Assembly: GCF_017939745.1 (NCBI RefSeq) | Contig: NZ_JAGKQQ010000001.1 | Location: 6,525,299 to 6,589,298, forward strand | Direction: 5' to 3' | Source of the DNA: Gemmata palustris | GTDB taxonomy: Bacteria; Planctomycetota; Planctomycetia; Gemmatales; Gemmataceae | Length of the DNA stretch: 64,000 nucleotides | Shown here: in pieces, positions 47,300 to 57,637 of the stretch | How positions within the stretch are numbered: position 1 is the stretch's first letter | Layout of the letters: each line of letters opens with the position of its first letter | Made by a program: the position numbers and the translations under genes | Notes under the pieces: generated by a model | What the model was told of the DNA's origin: nothing | The model's database searches: none | The model's input: only the letters and a program-made list of their open reading frames with translations

Positions 47300-48400
47300 A
47301 TGAAACGGCGTTTGTTGGGTATGGCCCTCCTTGGGGCCGCGGTGTGGATGACGACCGGGGCCGCGTCGGGCTTCGGTGGGCGTAAGAAGGCCGACTGCAG
47401 TTCCCCGTGCGGCACGACCGCCGGGTGCGGCACCCCGTGCAGCAGCTACTCAGTGTCCTACGTCGATAAGAAGGTGACCGCGTACAAGACCGAGTGGGAG
47501 GCGAAGGACGTCAAGGTGACGGTGAACGAGTGGGTCACCTCCAAAGAAGACTACAAGTACTGGGTGAACGAGCCGGAAACGAAGAAGCAGAAGGTCAAGG
47601 TCAAGGAACAGGCGACCAAGGACGAAGCGTTCAAGTACTGGGTCAACGAGTGGGTGACCTCGAAAGAGAAGATCAAGGTCGCCGAGTGCAAGGCCGTCAC
47701 GAAGGACGTGGAAGTCACGACCTACGACCTGAAGCCGACCGTGACGAAGCAGAAGCGGACGATCAGTGAGTGCGTGTGCGTGCCGGTCACCGTGACCTGC
47801 GCGGCCCCGGCCCCGAGCTGCGACAGCGGGCGCGGCGGGCTGTTCAGCCGGCTCTGCAAGAAGAAGAAGCACGACGACTGCGCCGCCCCCTGTGGGACCC
47901 CGTGCGACGCCCCGTGCGCCCCGGTCGTCACCAAGACCGTCATGCAGCGCCAACTGGTCACCAAGGAAATCGAAGTTGATGTGACCACCTACGAGAAGAT
48001 CCCGAAGAAGAGCATCCAGAAGGTCACCACCAACGAAATCGTTTGGGTCGAGAAGGAAATCGACGTGAAGAAGTGCGTCGCGGTCGAAAAGACCGGTACC
48101 CGCAAGGTCTGCGTGTGGGTGGACGTCGAGAAAGACGTCGACGTGACGACGTGGAAGAAGGTCGAGAAGACCGGCACCCGCGACGTGCGGAAGTGCGTCG
48201 CGGTCGAGAAGACCGTCAAGCAGCAGTTCGCCAAGCAAGTGGCTTACGAGACGACCGTGAAGGTCGCCGTGTACACCCCGGTGGTGGTCCCGGCGCCCGC
48301 GCCGGTCCCGTGCGAAACCCCGTGCGCCAGCCCCTGCAGCACCACCGGGAGCAGCAAGCCGGCCCGCGGCGGCCTGTTCCGCGGTCACTGCTGCAAGTAA
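47300..48400 (+). CDS. Cysteine-rich short-period-repeat secreted protein (YTV-like), paralogue 2
   Basis: A 366-residue exported protein. GGAGG lies 8 bases before the ATG; the signal is MKRRLLGMALLGAAVWMTTG. The start of the mature part is CSSPCGTTAGCGTPCSSYSV, then repeats rich in K, V, T, W and Y (YKTEWEAKDVKVTVNEWVTS; WVNEWVTSKEKIKVAECKAV; TRKVCVWVDVEKDVDVTTWK). It ends PARGGLFRGHCCK, as the other paralogue ends in GCCH. Both carry CxxPC clusters at the N-terminus, an internal GGLF/CKKKK-type segment and GC-ending codons; a terminator follows. A disulphide-bonded wall or surface protein is inferred. Confidence 0.85.
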   Translation: MKRRLLGMALLGAAVWMTTGAASGFGGRKKADCSSPCGTTAGCGTPCSSYSVSYVDKKVTAYKTEWEAKDVKVTVNEWVTSKEDYKYWVNEPETKKQKVKVKEQATKDEAFKYWVNEWVTSKEKIKVAECKAVTKDVEVTTYDLKPTVTKQKRTISECVCVPVTVTCAAPAPSCDSGRGGLFSRLCKKKKHDDCAAPCGTPCDAPCAPVVTKTVMQRQLVTKEIEVDVTTYEKIPKKSIQKVTTNEIVWVEKEIDVKKCVAVEKTGTRKVCVWVDVEKDVDVTTWKKVEKTGTRDVRKCVAVEKTVKQQFAKQVAYETTVKVAVYTPVVVPAPAPVPCETPCASPCSTTGSSKPARGGLFRGHCCK

Positions 48401-48425
48401 ATCGTCTGCGAACTTGAGCTGACCC

Positions 48426-48458
48426 GACCCCCGGTCCGTGCCGGGGGTCTTTTCGTTT
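48426..48458 (+). terminator. Intrinsic terminator
   Basis: GACCCCCGG and CCGGGGGTC pair around TCCGTG, followed by TTTTCGTTTTCC. Confidence 0.88.
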
Positions 48459-48513
48459 TCCAGGAGCGTGGATTCGGGAGTATCATCGGGCGAATCAAAC
48501 CCGGAGGTTCCAC

Positions 48514-49383
48514 GTGTTTCGCACACTTGCGTCTCTCACGCTCACCGCACTCTTCAGTTCCCTTGTTGCGATTCCCAGTTCGGCCGCCGAGCCGGAAAAA
48601 TTCAAAGTGACCGCGCGCAAGGTCACCGAAGTCGAAGAGACGAGCACGGTGACCGACCCCACTACCAACGTCACTAAAACGGTGACCGCGAAACGGGGCG
48701 TTCCGACGAGCGTTACAGTTGAGATCGACCCGACGAAGACCGCCGTCGTGGTGTGCGACATGTGGGACGACCACTGGTGCCCGAGCGCGTCCAAGCGGTG
48801 CGCGGAACTCGCGAAACAGGCCGAGCCGGTACTGAAGGCGTGCCGCGAACGGGGAATGACCATCGTTCACTGCCCCTCGGACACGATGCCGTTCTACAAG
48901 GACCACCCGGCGCGCAAGCGGGTCGCGGACGTGAAGAAGGTTGCGCCGCCGAAGTCTAAAGACCGGTCCGACCCGCCGCTCCCGGTGGACGACACGGACG
49001 GCGGGTGTGATGACGAAAAGCCGGCCAAACAGTTCAAGGCGTGGAGCCGCCAGCACGCGGCCATCACCATCGACGAAAAGAAGGACTACATCACTGACAA
49101 CGGGACCGAAGTGTACAGCATCATGAAGGAGAAGGGGATCGACACGCTCTTGGTGCTGGGCGTTCACACCAACATGTGCGTGCTGAACCGGACGTTCGCG
49201 ATCAAGCAAATGGTGAAGTGGGACGTGCGGACGCTCCTGGTCCGCGACCTGACGGACGCGATGTACAACCCGAAGATGAAGCCGTTCGTGACCCACGATA
49301 AGGGCACGCAGCTCATCATCGAGCACATCGAAAAGCACTGGTGCCCGACGATCGAGCGCAAATCACTCCTCGGCACGAAATAA
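48514..49383 (+). CDS. Secreted isochorismatase-like cysteine hydrolase
   Basis: A 289-residue exported protein beginning with GTG at 48514 (GGAGG 6 bases upstream; signal MFRTLASLTLTALFSSLVAI). The fold is that of isochorismatase/nicotinamidase: aspartate 82 in VVVCDMWDDHWCP, and the cysteine 222 in LGVHTNMCVLNRTFAIKQM; a lysine between them should complete the triad. It carries an extended loop at about 130-175. The natural substrate is unknown, as is typical of the exported relatives in planctomycetes. The gene is downstream of the second cysteine-rich gene but separated by a terminator. Confidence 0.88.
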   Translation: MFRTLASLTLTALFSSLVAIPSSAAEPEKFKVTARKVTEVEETSTVTDPTTNVTKTVTAKRGVPTSVTVEIDPTKTAVVVCDMWDDHWCPSASKRCAELAKQAEPVLKACRERGMTIVHCPSDTMPFYKDHPARKRVADVKKVAPPKSKDRSDPPLPVDDTDGGCDDEKPAKQFKAWSRQHAAITIDEKKDYITDNGTEVYSIMKEKGIDTLLVLGVHTNMCVLNRTFAIKQMVKWDVRTLLVRDLTDAMYNPKMKPFVTHDKGTQLIIEHIEKHWCPTIERKSLLGTK

Positions 49384-49411
49384 CCGCAAGGGGGACGAAT
49401 TGGTAGTTAAG

Positions 49412-49446
49412 GTGCCGGGGTGAGGTAGGCTGCTTCACCCCGGCAC
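49412..49446. terminator. Bidirectional terminator-like hairpin
   Basis: GTGCCGGGGTGA (49412-49423) and TCACCCCGGCAC (49435-49446) pair perfectly around 11 nt, between the convergent isochorismatase-like and lipoprotein genes. Confidence 0.82.
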
Positions 49447-49456
49447 ACCAAGCGGG

Positions 49457-49903
49457 TTACTTCACTTCCAAATCAATGACATTCTTTTGGCCGGCAGTTA
49501 CATCTTTCTTCAATGGCGTTTTCGCAGGGTCACCTAACTCTGCCCGAAGGCGACTTTTCTTGCCCTTGGCGAAATCCTGTTCAAGTTCCGCACGAGGAGG
49601 CAACCTATCTGGGAACGCGGCTCGGTCTCGTAGAACAATCCGATAAGTTCCAACCGCTGCCCCTGGGCGAGCACCATCGTCTGTTTTGAGTACGTATTTA
49701 CCATTCTCGTCTGTCTGGGCCGCGGATCGCGGGCCGGGACCGTCCGGGTGGAATTCGACTCGTATTTTGTCGAGCGGTTTCCCATTTTGCGTTATTGTTC
49801 CCTCGACTTCAGCGAACTGAATCCCGTCACCGCAACCGGCTAATCCGGCCAAGCAGCAAGCAAATGCACTAGTAGCCCAATATCGCGTGGAGTTGTGCTT
49901 CAT
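49457..49903 (-). CDS. Lipoprotein with carboxypeptidase-regulatory-like domain
   Basis: A 148-residue protein. The lipobox is LAGC at about 20-24 (AFACCLAGLAGCGDG). The mature part has a transthyretin-like beta sandwich: VEGTITQNGKPLDKIRVEF and DENGKYVLKTDDGARPGAAV, then YRIVLRD. GAGGAG precedes the ATG. It is encoded 17 bases after the DUF1559 gene on the same strand; this pairing of a pilin-like DUF1559 protein with a small lipoprotein recurs in planctomycete genomes. It is likely in the envelope. Confidence 0.85.
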   Translation of the reverse strand: MKHNSTRYWATSAFACCLAGLAGCGDGIQFAEVEGTITQNGKPLDKIRVEFHPDGPGPRSAAQTDENGKYVLKTDDGARPGAAVGTYRIVLRDRAAFPDRLPPRAELEQDFAKGKKSRLRAELGDPAKTPLKKDVTAGQKNVIDLEVK

Positions 49904-49920
49904 TTGTGCCGGCTCCTCGG

Positions 49921-50928
49921 TTAGTAATCACCAGAGATAACTTCTCCACCGGCCCGGGTACCCAATTTCTGGAGCGTGGGCAGGTCGATCGAGTCACGGA
50001 TGAACCGAACTGAACCATCGGACAAAGCGAAGTTCGCGCCCCCCGTGTGCCCACTCCCGTAGGCGTTCATCCGGTCCTCGACATCGACGTCCGTTGCGGA
50101 AGCCAGTTTCCCCGGAGCCCAGCGGTAATTGATTCGCACCGAGGTGCCCAAAAATACGTCGGCCGTCCCACCGAACCAGCACCATCCCCAGTCCGTAATC
50201 GGATCGTATTTATCAAACTCGGGATCGAAATAGTGCCGCTCACCGATCAGCAAAGTATTACTCGTCCCGTCAGTGATTGCCAGAAGGCTGAATTGCTTGT
50301 TTTGGACGAACACACCATCCTGGTAGTCGAAGTGACTCGGCCGAACTGCGATCCCACCGGTGTACCCACCGCGATTGTACCCCCGTGTACCTGCTGACCC
50401 AAGATAGTGCGTAATGAAATACTGGCCGTCTGGATTTAGTGAATTGCTGGAATTTGGATTAGATGGGCAGACCAAAGTCTTAACCTTCTGCTTCTGAAAG
50501 TACCAACCTGGCCCGAAGTCGACCCCGTTCTCGTCGCGGCGGTTGGCATTGAAATCGTACTCGTTCCACCGACGGAAGAGGGCGTCTTGCTCGATGTACG
50601 GCAGGAGTTGGTGCATCAGCGCGAACCGCCGATACAGCCCCTGCCCGTTCGGCTGCTCCGGAGACGGCCAGTTGGAAAGCGGGTTGCTGTTCGGTTGATG
50701 GCGCAGGATGCCATACGGCAACTTGTCATACGCACTTTGGTAACTGTGGCAGGCGATGGCCAGTTGTTTGAGGTTGTTGCTACAGGTCATGCGCGCGGCA
50801 GCTTCGCGCACCTTCTGAACAGCCGGGAGAAGGAGCCCGATGAGGATGGCGATAATCGCGATCACCACCAACAGCTCGATCAGCGTGAACGCCACGCGAC
50901 CGCGCACACGTACACTCGCGCGAAACAT
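49921..50928 (-). CDS. DUF1559 protein with prepilin-type N-terminus
   Basis: A 335-residue protein. The type II/IV pilin-like methylation motif is clear: AFTLIELLVVIAIIAILIGL, then LLPAVQKVREAAARMTCSNN. GGAGG lies just before ATG 50928, while the upstream ATG at 50943 has none. The C-terminus has the family block SGHTGGANFALSDGSVRFIR (H-x-G-G-A-N...D-G-S-V-R). DUF1559 proteins are a huge planctomycete family of unknown role, likely assembled via a type II/IV-like system. It is upstream of a small lipoprotein gene by 17 bases. Confidence 0.93.
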   Translation of the reverse strand: MFRASVRVRGRVAFTLIELLVVIAIIAILIGLLLPAVQKVREAAARMTCSNNLKQLAIACHSYQSAYDKLPYGILRHQPNSNPLSNWPSPEQPNGQGLYRRFALMHQLLPYIEQDALFRRWNEYDFNANRRDENGVDFGPGWYFQKQKVKTLVCPSNPNSSNSLNPDGQYFITHYLGSAGTRGYNRGGYTGGIAVRPSHFDYQDGVFVQNKQFSLLAITDGTSNTLLIGERHYFDPEFDKYDPITDWGWCWFGGTADVFLGTSVRINYRWAPGKLASATDVDVEDRMNAYGSGHTGGANFALSDGSVRFIRDSIDLPTLQKLGTRAGGEVISGDY

Positions 50929-51192
50929 AGGGGCCTCCGACATGACTTGGGACGAGGAGACCGAACACGAAGATTTGACGACCCGAATGATAACATTCTA
51001 CGTCCGAAAATCAATACGACCGAAGTGTGAAATTCGTCTTAAGGTCTCGGGCGTGGGATTTGGCGCGTCGCGAGCGAATTCATGCACCGTGGCGGGCCGG
51101 TGACTGCCCTCGCGCCAAACAACTCGCGTTACCCCTGCGCGCACTTCCCGATAAGATTCCCGGATCGGAACCGGGAACCGCGCGAGGGATTC

Positions 51193-52860
<1,668 letters not shown>

Positions 52861-52887
52861 AGTCCGGGTACACCGGGTGTCGCGGTT

Positions 52888-52914
52888 CGGGTGCCGGCGA
52901 AATACCGGCACCCG
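52888..52914 (+). terminator. Hairpin after ettA
   Basis: CGGGTGCCGG and CCGGCACCCG pair perfectly around CGAAATA, 27 bases past the ettA stop. The T-run after it is weak. Confidence 0.65.
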
Positions 52915-52973
52915 TGCATCGTTTTCACGACAGATTTGATGGACCCGACACCCGACAGGCACAGCGATTCTCC

Positions 52974-53660
52974 ATGATCGAACTTCTCGACGCCGTAAAG
53001 ACTTACACCCAGGGGCGGCGGACCGTGAACGCCGTCCGCGGCGTCACGCTCCGCGTCAAAACCGGTGAGTTCGTCACCATCATGGGACCGTCGGGGTCGG
53101 GCAAGTCCACCTTGATGCACCTGATGGGCGCCCTCGACACGCCCAGCGGCGGCCGGGCCGTGTTCCACGGGCAAGACCTGCAAACGATGTCAGACCGGCA
53201 GCGGTCGCTGCTCCGACGCGACCGGATCGGGTTCGTGTTCCAGGCGTTCAACCTGCTCCCCACACTCACCGGTGCGGAGAACGTCGCGCTGCCGCTGTTG
53301 CTCGCTGGTACCAATCGGGGTGTCGCCCTCACTCGCGCTGCAGAGTGTTTGGAGCGGGTCAACCTCGCACACCGTGCGGACCACTTCCCGGACGAGATGT
53401 CTGGTGGAGAGATGCAGCGCGTGGCCGTGGCGCGGGCGCTGGTCGCGGACCCGGAAGCGGTGCTGTGTGACGAGCCGACCGGGAACCTCGACACCGCCAC
53501 GAGCCGCGAAATCCTCACGCTGCTCTCCAAGCTCCCCGAACCGGGCAAGCGCGCGGTCATCATGGTGACCCACGACCCCAACGGCGCGTCCTACGGCACC
53601 CGCCTCGTGAGGATTCGCGACGGAGTGATCGAGTCCGACGAGCCGGTCGTGCGTCATTAA
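52974..53660 (+). CDS. ABC transporter ATPase, LolD/MacB type
   Basis: A 228-residue cytoplasmic ATPase. Walker A is GPSGSGKSTLMHL, the signature is MSGGEMQRVAVARALVADPE, Walker B is AVLCDEPTGNLD, with the H-loop MVTHDPN. This layout is that of LolD/MacB/FtsE-type ATPases that partner FtsX-like permeases. The permease follows after 87 bases on the same strand. The gene is 113 bases after ettA. The pair may export lipoproteins, lipids or peptides; which is not clear. Confidence 0.94.
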   Translation: MIELLDAVKTYTQGRRTVNAVRGVTLRVKTGEFVTIMGPSGSGKSTLMHLMGALDTPSGGRAVFHGQDLQTMSDRQRSLLRRDRIGFVFQAFNLLPTLTGAENVALPLLLAGTNRGVALTRAAECLERVNLAHRADHFPDEMSGGEMQRVAVARALVADPEAVLCDEPTGNLDTATSREILTLLSKLPEPGKRAVIMVTHDPNGASYGTRLVRIRDGVIESDEPVVRH

Positions 53661-53747
53661 TCATTGGTCTTTGGGACGGGCCGGGAGCGGGCGCCGCACA
53701 TTCGCGCCCGCCGAGAACCGCGGGCCAATGGCGCCCGGAGGGCGTGA

Positions 53748-56471
53748 ATGTCGGTGTACCGCCTGCTCGCTCTGCGCTACCTGCTCCAACGGTGGGACCG
53801 GGCCGCGCTCATTGTTGCCAGTATCGCGCTGGGCGTCGCGACGCTCGTGTCCGCGCGCATCCTGAACCAGTGCATCGAGGCCGCGGCGCAGGACACCACC
53901 ACGCCCGCCGGGAACGCGGAGCTGTACGTTACTAACGGCGAAGCCGGCGTGCTGCGCTCGGTGGTTGATGACTTGCGTTCCGCAAAGGTGCCTGGTGTCA
54001 CGTCGGTTCAGCCGCTCATCTTCGACCGCGTCACGGTCCCGGACCTGGGGGACCGCATCGCGGTGCTGGTCGGTGCGGAAGTCTCTTCGCAACTACTCAC
54101 GGATGACAACGCGCTGAAGGTGAAGGTTCAGCGCCTCGAAATCGAGCGCATCATCGGCTGGCAATTGCTTCCCGTGCTCGCGGCGATCAAAGACGGCGAT
54201 TTCACAAAGGCCGGCGAATTGTGGGACCGCATCCCGGCGAAACTGGTTGTGGTGTCGAAGTCGGTCTACGACGACTGGCTCGCCCGCACCGGTGGGGACC
54301 GGCCGTTCGTGATCCGGTACGCGACCCGGAACGTCGAGTGCTTGCCCGTCGGTGTCGTCGAGTTCGAGAAGGATTCGCCGCTCGCGCCGCTGGGGAAGAA
54401 TTTCATCGGGATGAGTGTCGGTCAGGCGATGCAGGTGGTCCGGCCGGTGCTGCCGCTCGCGGTGGTAGGGGGCGGACTGGGTGAAGTCGCGGCCGGGACA
54501 CTGAACCCGCCGCGGGTGAACCGCATCGACCTGTTCCTCGCCCCGGGAACCGACAAGGACGCGGCGGCATCCGCGGCGGCGGACGTGATCGGGCGGCGGG
54601 CCGAAGTGCGCACGCCCGACATGCAGCGCCGGAGTACCCAGGAAGTCGTTTCCGGGCTGCAAATCGGCGTGCTGATGTGTTCCGTTGGTGCGATGGTGAT
54701 CGGCCTGTTTCTCGTGTACAACTCGATGGCCGTGACCGTGGCCGAGCGCCGGGCGGACATTGGCATTTTGCGCTCGATCGGCGGCACGCGCGCTCAAATC
54801 ATCGCGCTGTTTTCGATCGCCGCCGCGTTCCTGGGCCTCATCGGTGCGGTTCTCGGCGTGCCGCTCGGTATTCTCCTGGCCGAAATCACACTCAGTCAAT
54901 TTCGGGCCGAACTGGAATCGATCTTCCTGAACCCGGAAGTGAACCCCAGACGGCTCTCGTGGACGAACTCGACCCTCGCGGTTCTGGTCGGCGTGATGAC
55001 GGCCGTATTCGCGGCACTCGTACCCGCGATTCAGGCCGCGAACGACGACCCGGCACACGTCGTGCGCCGCTCCGCGGGGGGTGCAAAGGGATTGTGGAAG
55101 ATCGCCCACCGACTCGCGTGTGCGGGCATGGTCGTTGCCGGGGTCGCCCTGGTTCTCTTGCGGTTTCAACTACCCGCGCGCGTCGGCTCCGTGGGCGGAA
55201 TGACGCTCGTTCTCGTGGGGCTGTTACTCGCGTCGCCGATCCTGGTCGCGGTGCTGGTCACCGTGCTCCGCCCCCTGGTGCGGGCGACGTGCCCGTTCAC
55301 GCTCCGGCTCGCGTTCGACAACCTCTCTCGCGCACCGGGGCGCACCGGTGTTGTCATTGGCGCGCTGGGGGCGGGTGTCGCGCTCATGTTCCAAACGGCC
55401 GGCGTGGGGCGCAGTAACGAGGAGCCCGTGCTGTCGTGGATCACGCAAGTGGTGCAGGCCGATCACTTTGTGTTTAGCGGAAATATGACCTCCGCGAACA
55501 GCTCGAACAGCCCGATGGTGTCCGCGGTGGCGCGTGAAATTAAGGCGCTGCCGAGCGTCGAGAGCGTGATGAGCATCCGGTACTCCCGACCCGAGTACAA
55601 CGGCACCATCGTGTACCTCGTCGCGCTCGACGTGAACACCTACGCGGAAGCGACGAGCGCCCGTGTGCCCGAGCTCGCGGTCAACCTGACCCGGTTCCCC
55701 GAACTCGACGACAAGCACCCGACCCACGCGGGCGTGAACAAGGTGTTGGTGAGCGAGAACTTCACCGCACGGCACCGGGTGAAAGTCGGTGACACGATCA
55801 GAGTTCCGGGGCCACGCGGTCCGGTGGATCTGCTGATTATCGGCGCCGTGCGGGACTACTCGTGGAGCCGCGGAACGATCTTCATGGACCGCGCCCGCTA
55901 CGCGAAGTTGTTCGGCGACGACCTCATCGACATCTGCCACGTGTTCGTGCGGACCGAACGGAGCGCGGCAGCGGACACGGAACTCGAAAAGTACACCACG
56001 GGTAAGGGGCTGTTGCTCACCGATCGCGATTCGCTCCGCAAGTTCATTTCCGGGCTCCTCAGCCGCGTTTACTTGCTCGCGTACATGCAGCAACTACTGG
56101 TGGGCGTGGTCGCCGCCCTCGGCGTGGTGACGGCGCTGCTCATCTCGGTGCTCCAGCGCAAGCGCGAGCTCGGGTTGTTGCTCGCAGTCGGGGCCACGCC
56201 CGGACAGGTGATGCGCTCGGTTCTGGCCGAAGCGTTCCTGATGGGGGTGCTCGGCACCGCACTCGGCATCCTCATCGGGCTGCCGATGGAGTGGTACGTC
56301 CTGAAGGTGATGTTCGTGGACGAGTCCGGCTTCGACCTCGACGTGCTCATCCCGTGGAAGGCGACGCTCGGGATCGCGGTCGTTTCGGTCGCGCTCGCGA
56401 CGCTCGCGGGCCTCGTCCCGGCCTGGCGCGCGATCCAGACGCGCATCCCCGACGCGCTCCAGTACGAATAA
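53748..56471 (+). CDS. ABC transporter permease with two FtsX-type halves
   Basis: A 907-residue inner-membrane protein. One FtsX-like four-segment core is at about 305-480 and a second at the C-terminal end from about 765 (LLVGVVAALGVVTALLISVL; GLLLAVGATPGQVMRSVLAE). Large periplasmic domains lie between and before them (residues about 40-280 and 500-740). The order matches the double-FtsX permeases of the MacB/LolCDE/DUF214 class. The partner ATPase is the preceding gene. GGAGGG precedes ATG 53748. The substrate is unknown; the size and periplasmic domain point to moving or extracting an envelope-bound molecule. Confidence 0.92.
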   Translation: MSVYRLLALRYLLQRWDRAALIVASIALGVATLVSARILNQCIEAAAQDTTTPAGNAELYVTNGEAGVLRSVVDDLRSAKVPGVTSVQPLIFDRVTVPDLGDRIAVLVGAEVSSQLLTDDNALKVKVQRLEIERIIGWQLLPVLAAIKDGDFTKAGELWDRIPAKLVVVSKSVYDDWLARTGGDRPFVIRYATRNVECLPVGVVEFEKDSPLAPLGKNFIGMSVGQAMQVVRPVLPLAVVGGGLGEVAAGTLNPPRVNRIDLFLAPGTDKDAAASAAADVIGRRAEVRTPDMQRRSTQEVVSGLQIGVLMCSVGAMVIGLFLVYNSMAVTVAERRADIGILRSIGGTRAQIIALFSIAAAFLGLIGAVLGVPLGILLAEITLSQFRAELESIFLNPEVNPRRLSWTNSTLAVLVGVMTAVFAALVPAIQAANDDPAHVVRRSAGGAKGLWKIAHRLACAGMVVAGVALVLLRFQLPARVGSVGGMTLVLVGLLLASPILVAVLVTVLRPLVRATCPFTLRLAFDNLSRAPGRTGVVIGALGAGVALMFQTAGVGRSNEEPVLSWITQVVQADHFVFSGNMTSANSSNSPMVSAVAREIKALPSVESVMSIRYSRPEYNGTIVYLVALDVNTYAEATSARVPELAVNLTRFPELDDKHPTHAGVNKVLVSENFTARHRVKVGDTIRVPGPRGPVDLLIIGAVRDYSWSRGTIFMDRARYAKLFGDDLIDICHVFVRTERSAAADTELEKYTTGKGLLLTDRDSLRKFISGLLSRVYLLAYMQQLLVGVVAALGVVTALLISVLQRKRELGLLLAVGATPGQVMRSVLAEAFLMGVLGTALGILIGLPMEWYVLKVMFVDESGFDLDVLIPWKATLGIAVVSVALATLAGLVPAWRAIQTRIPDALQYE

Positions 56472-56547
56472 ATTGCGTTCCCGGCGCACGGTGCGCCGGC
56501 ACGAATCGTGGCTACAATCTCCCGCACGTCCATTCACGGGAGATGTC

Positions 56548-57603
56548 ATGCCCGAACCGCTCGGCTTCGCGATCATCGGCTGCGGGATGATTGCCCGATT
56601 CCACGCGAAGGCCATTCAAGAGATTCCCACCGCCCGCGTCACGGCGCTGGTCAGCCGCACCAAAGAGAGCGCGGAGAAACTGCTCGCGGATACGGGACTG
56701 CCGCCGTGTCCGGTGTTCGCATCGGTCGAAGACGCGGTGAACGCGCGCGGCGTCGATGCAGTCATCATCACCACGCCCAGCGGCGCGCACCGCGAACCGG
56801 CCCTCGTCGCAGCCCGCGCGGGCAAGCACGTCGTGGTCGAGAAGCCGCTCGAAATTACGGGGCCACGGTGCCAGGCCATTATCGATGCGTGCGACGCGGC
56901 GAAGGTGAAGCTCTGCACCATCTTTCCGTCGCGCTTCGGTGACGCGAACACAACCCTCAAAGCCGCGGTAGATGCGGGGCGCTTCGGGCGCCTGACGCTC
57001 GGTGAAACCACCTGCAAGTGGTGGCGCACCCAAGCGTATTACGACGAGGGCGGTTGGAAGGGCACGCAGGCACTTGATGGCGGCGGCGCGATGATGAATC
57101 AGGCCATTCACAACGTCGATTTACTGCTGTGGATGATGGGCGACGCCACGCACGTGAGCGGGTTCACGGCTACGCTCGCCCACGAGCGCATTGAGGTCGA
57201 AGATACAGCAGTCGCAGTGATCCGCTTCGCGAGCGGGGCGCTCGGCGTGATTCAAGCGACGACGAGCGTTCACCCCGGCTACCCGAAGACGATCGCGGTT
57301 CACGGCGATCGGGGGTCCGCGGTCATCGAGCAAGACGACGTGTTGCGCTGGGATTTCGCGCCGCCCACTGCCGACGACGCGAACGTGAAGGAGCGATTCG
57401 CGCAGAAGGTCGGCGCGAGTGGCGGATCGGCGGACCCGAAAGCGATCAGCCACGAGGGGCACCGGCGGCAGCTCGCCGATTTCGTGGACGCGGTGCAACA
57501 GAACCGCGTGCCGAAGGTGGACGGGCGCGAGGGCAAGAAGGCGGTCGATTTGATTTGCGCAATTTACGAGAGCGCCCGCACGGGAAGGACCGTAGCGCTG
57601 TGA
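56548..57603 (+). CDS. Gfo/Idh/MocA-family oxidoreductase, cytoplasmic type
   Basis: A 351-residue protein without a signal. The Rossmann start is LGFAIIGCGMIARFHAKAIQ and the conserved EKP motif is HVVVEKPLEI. The C-terminal half has the family GGAMMNQAIHNVDLLLWMMG with the catalytic histidine region and TATLAHERIEVEDTAVAVIR. It likely oxidises or reduces a sugar or inositol with NAD(P). GGGAGA lies before ATG 56548, and an upstream frame extension is rejected. The stop codon (57601-57603) overlaps the target duplication of the following insertion sequence by two bases, so the protein is unchanged. Confidence 0.92.
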   Translation: MPEPLGFAIIGCGMIARFHAKAIQEIPTARVTALVSRTKESAEKLLADTGLPPCPVFASVEDAVNARGVDAVIITTPSGAHREPALVAARAGKHVVVEKPLEITGPRCQAIIDACDAAKVKLCTIFPSRFGDANTTLKAAVDAGRFGRLTLGETTCKWWRTQAYYDEGGWKGTQALDGGGAMMNQAIHNVDLLLWMMGDATHVSGFTATLAHERIEVEDTAVAVIRFASGALGVIQATTSVHPGYPKTIAVHGDRGSAVIEQDDVLRWDFAPPTADDANVKERFAQKVGASGGSADPKAISHEGHRRQLADFVDAVQQNRVPKVDGREGKKAVDLICAIYESARTGRTVAL

Positions 57604-57637
57604 GAAATCAGGGTGTCCCTGTAGATTTTGGCAACGC

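Noticed and set aside
47450..48526. A 358-residue minus-strand open frame over the second cysteine-rich gene
   Set aside because: Same reason: long antisense frame produced by extreme codon bias, with no recognisable domain.
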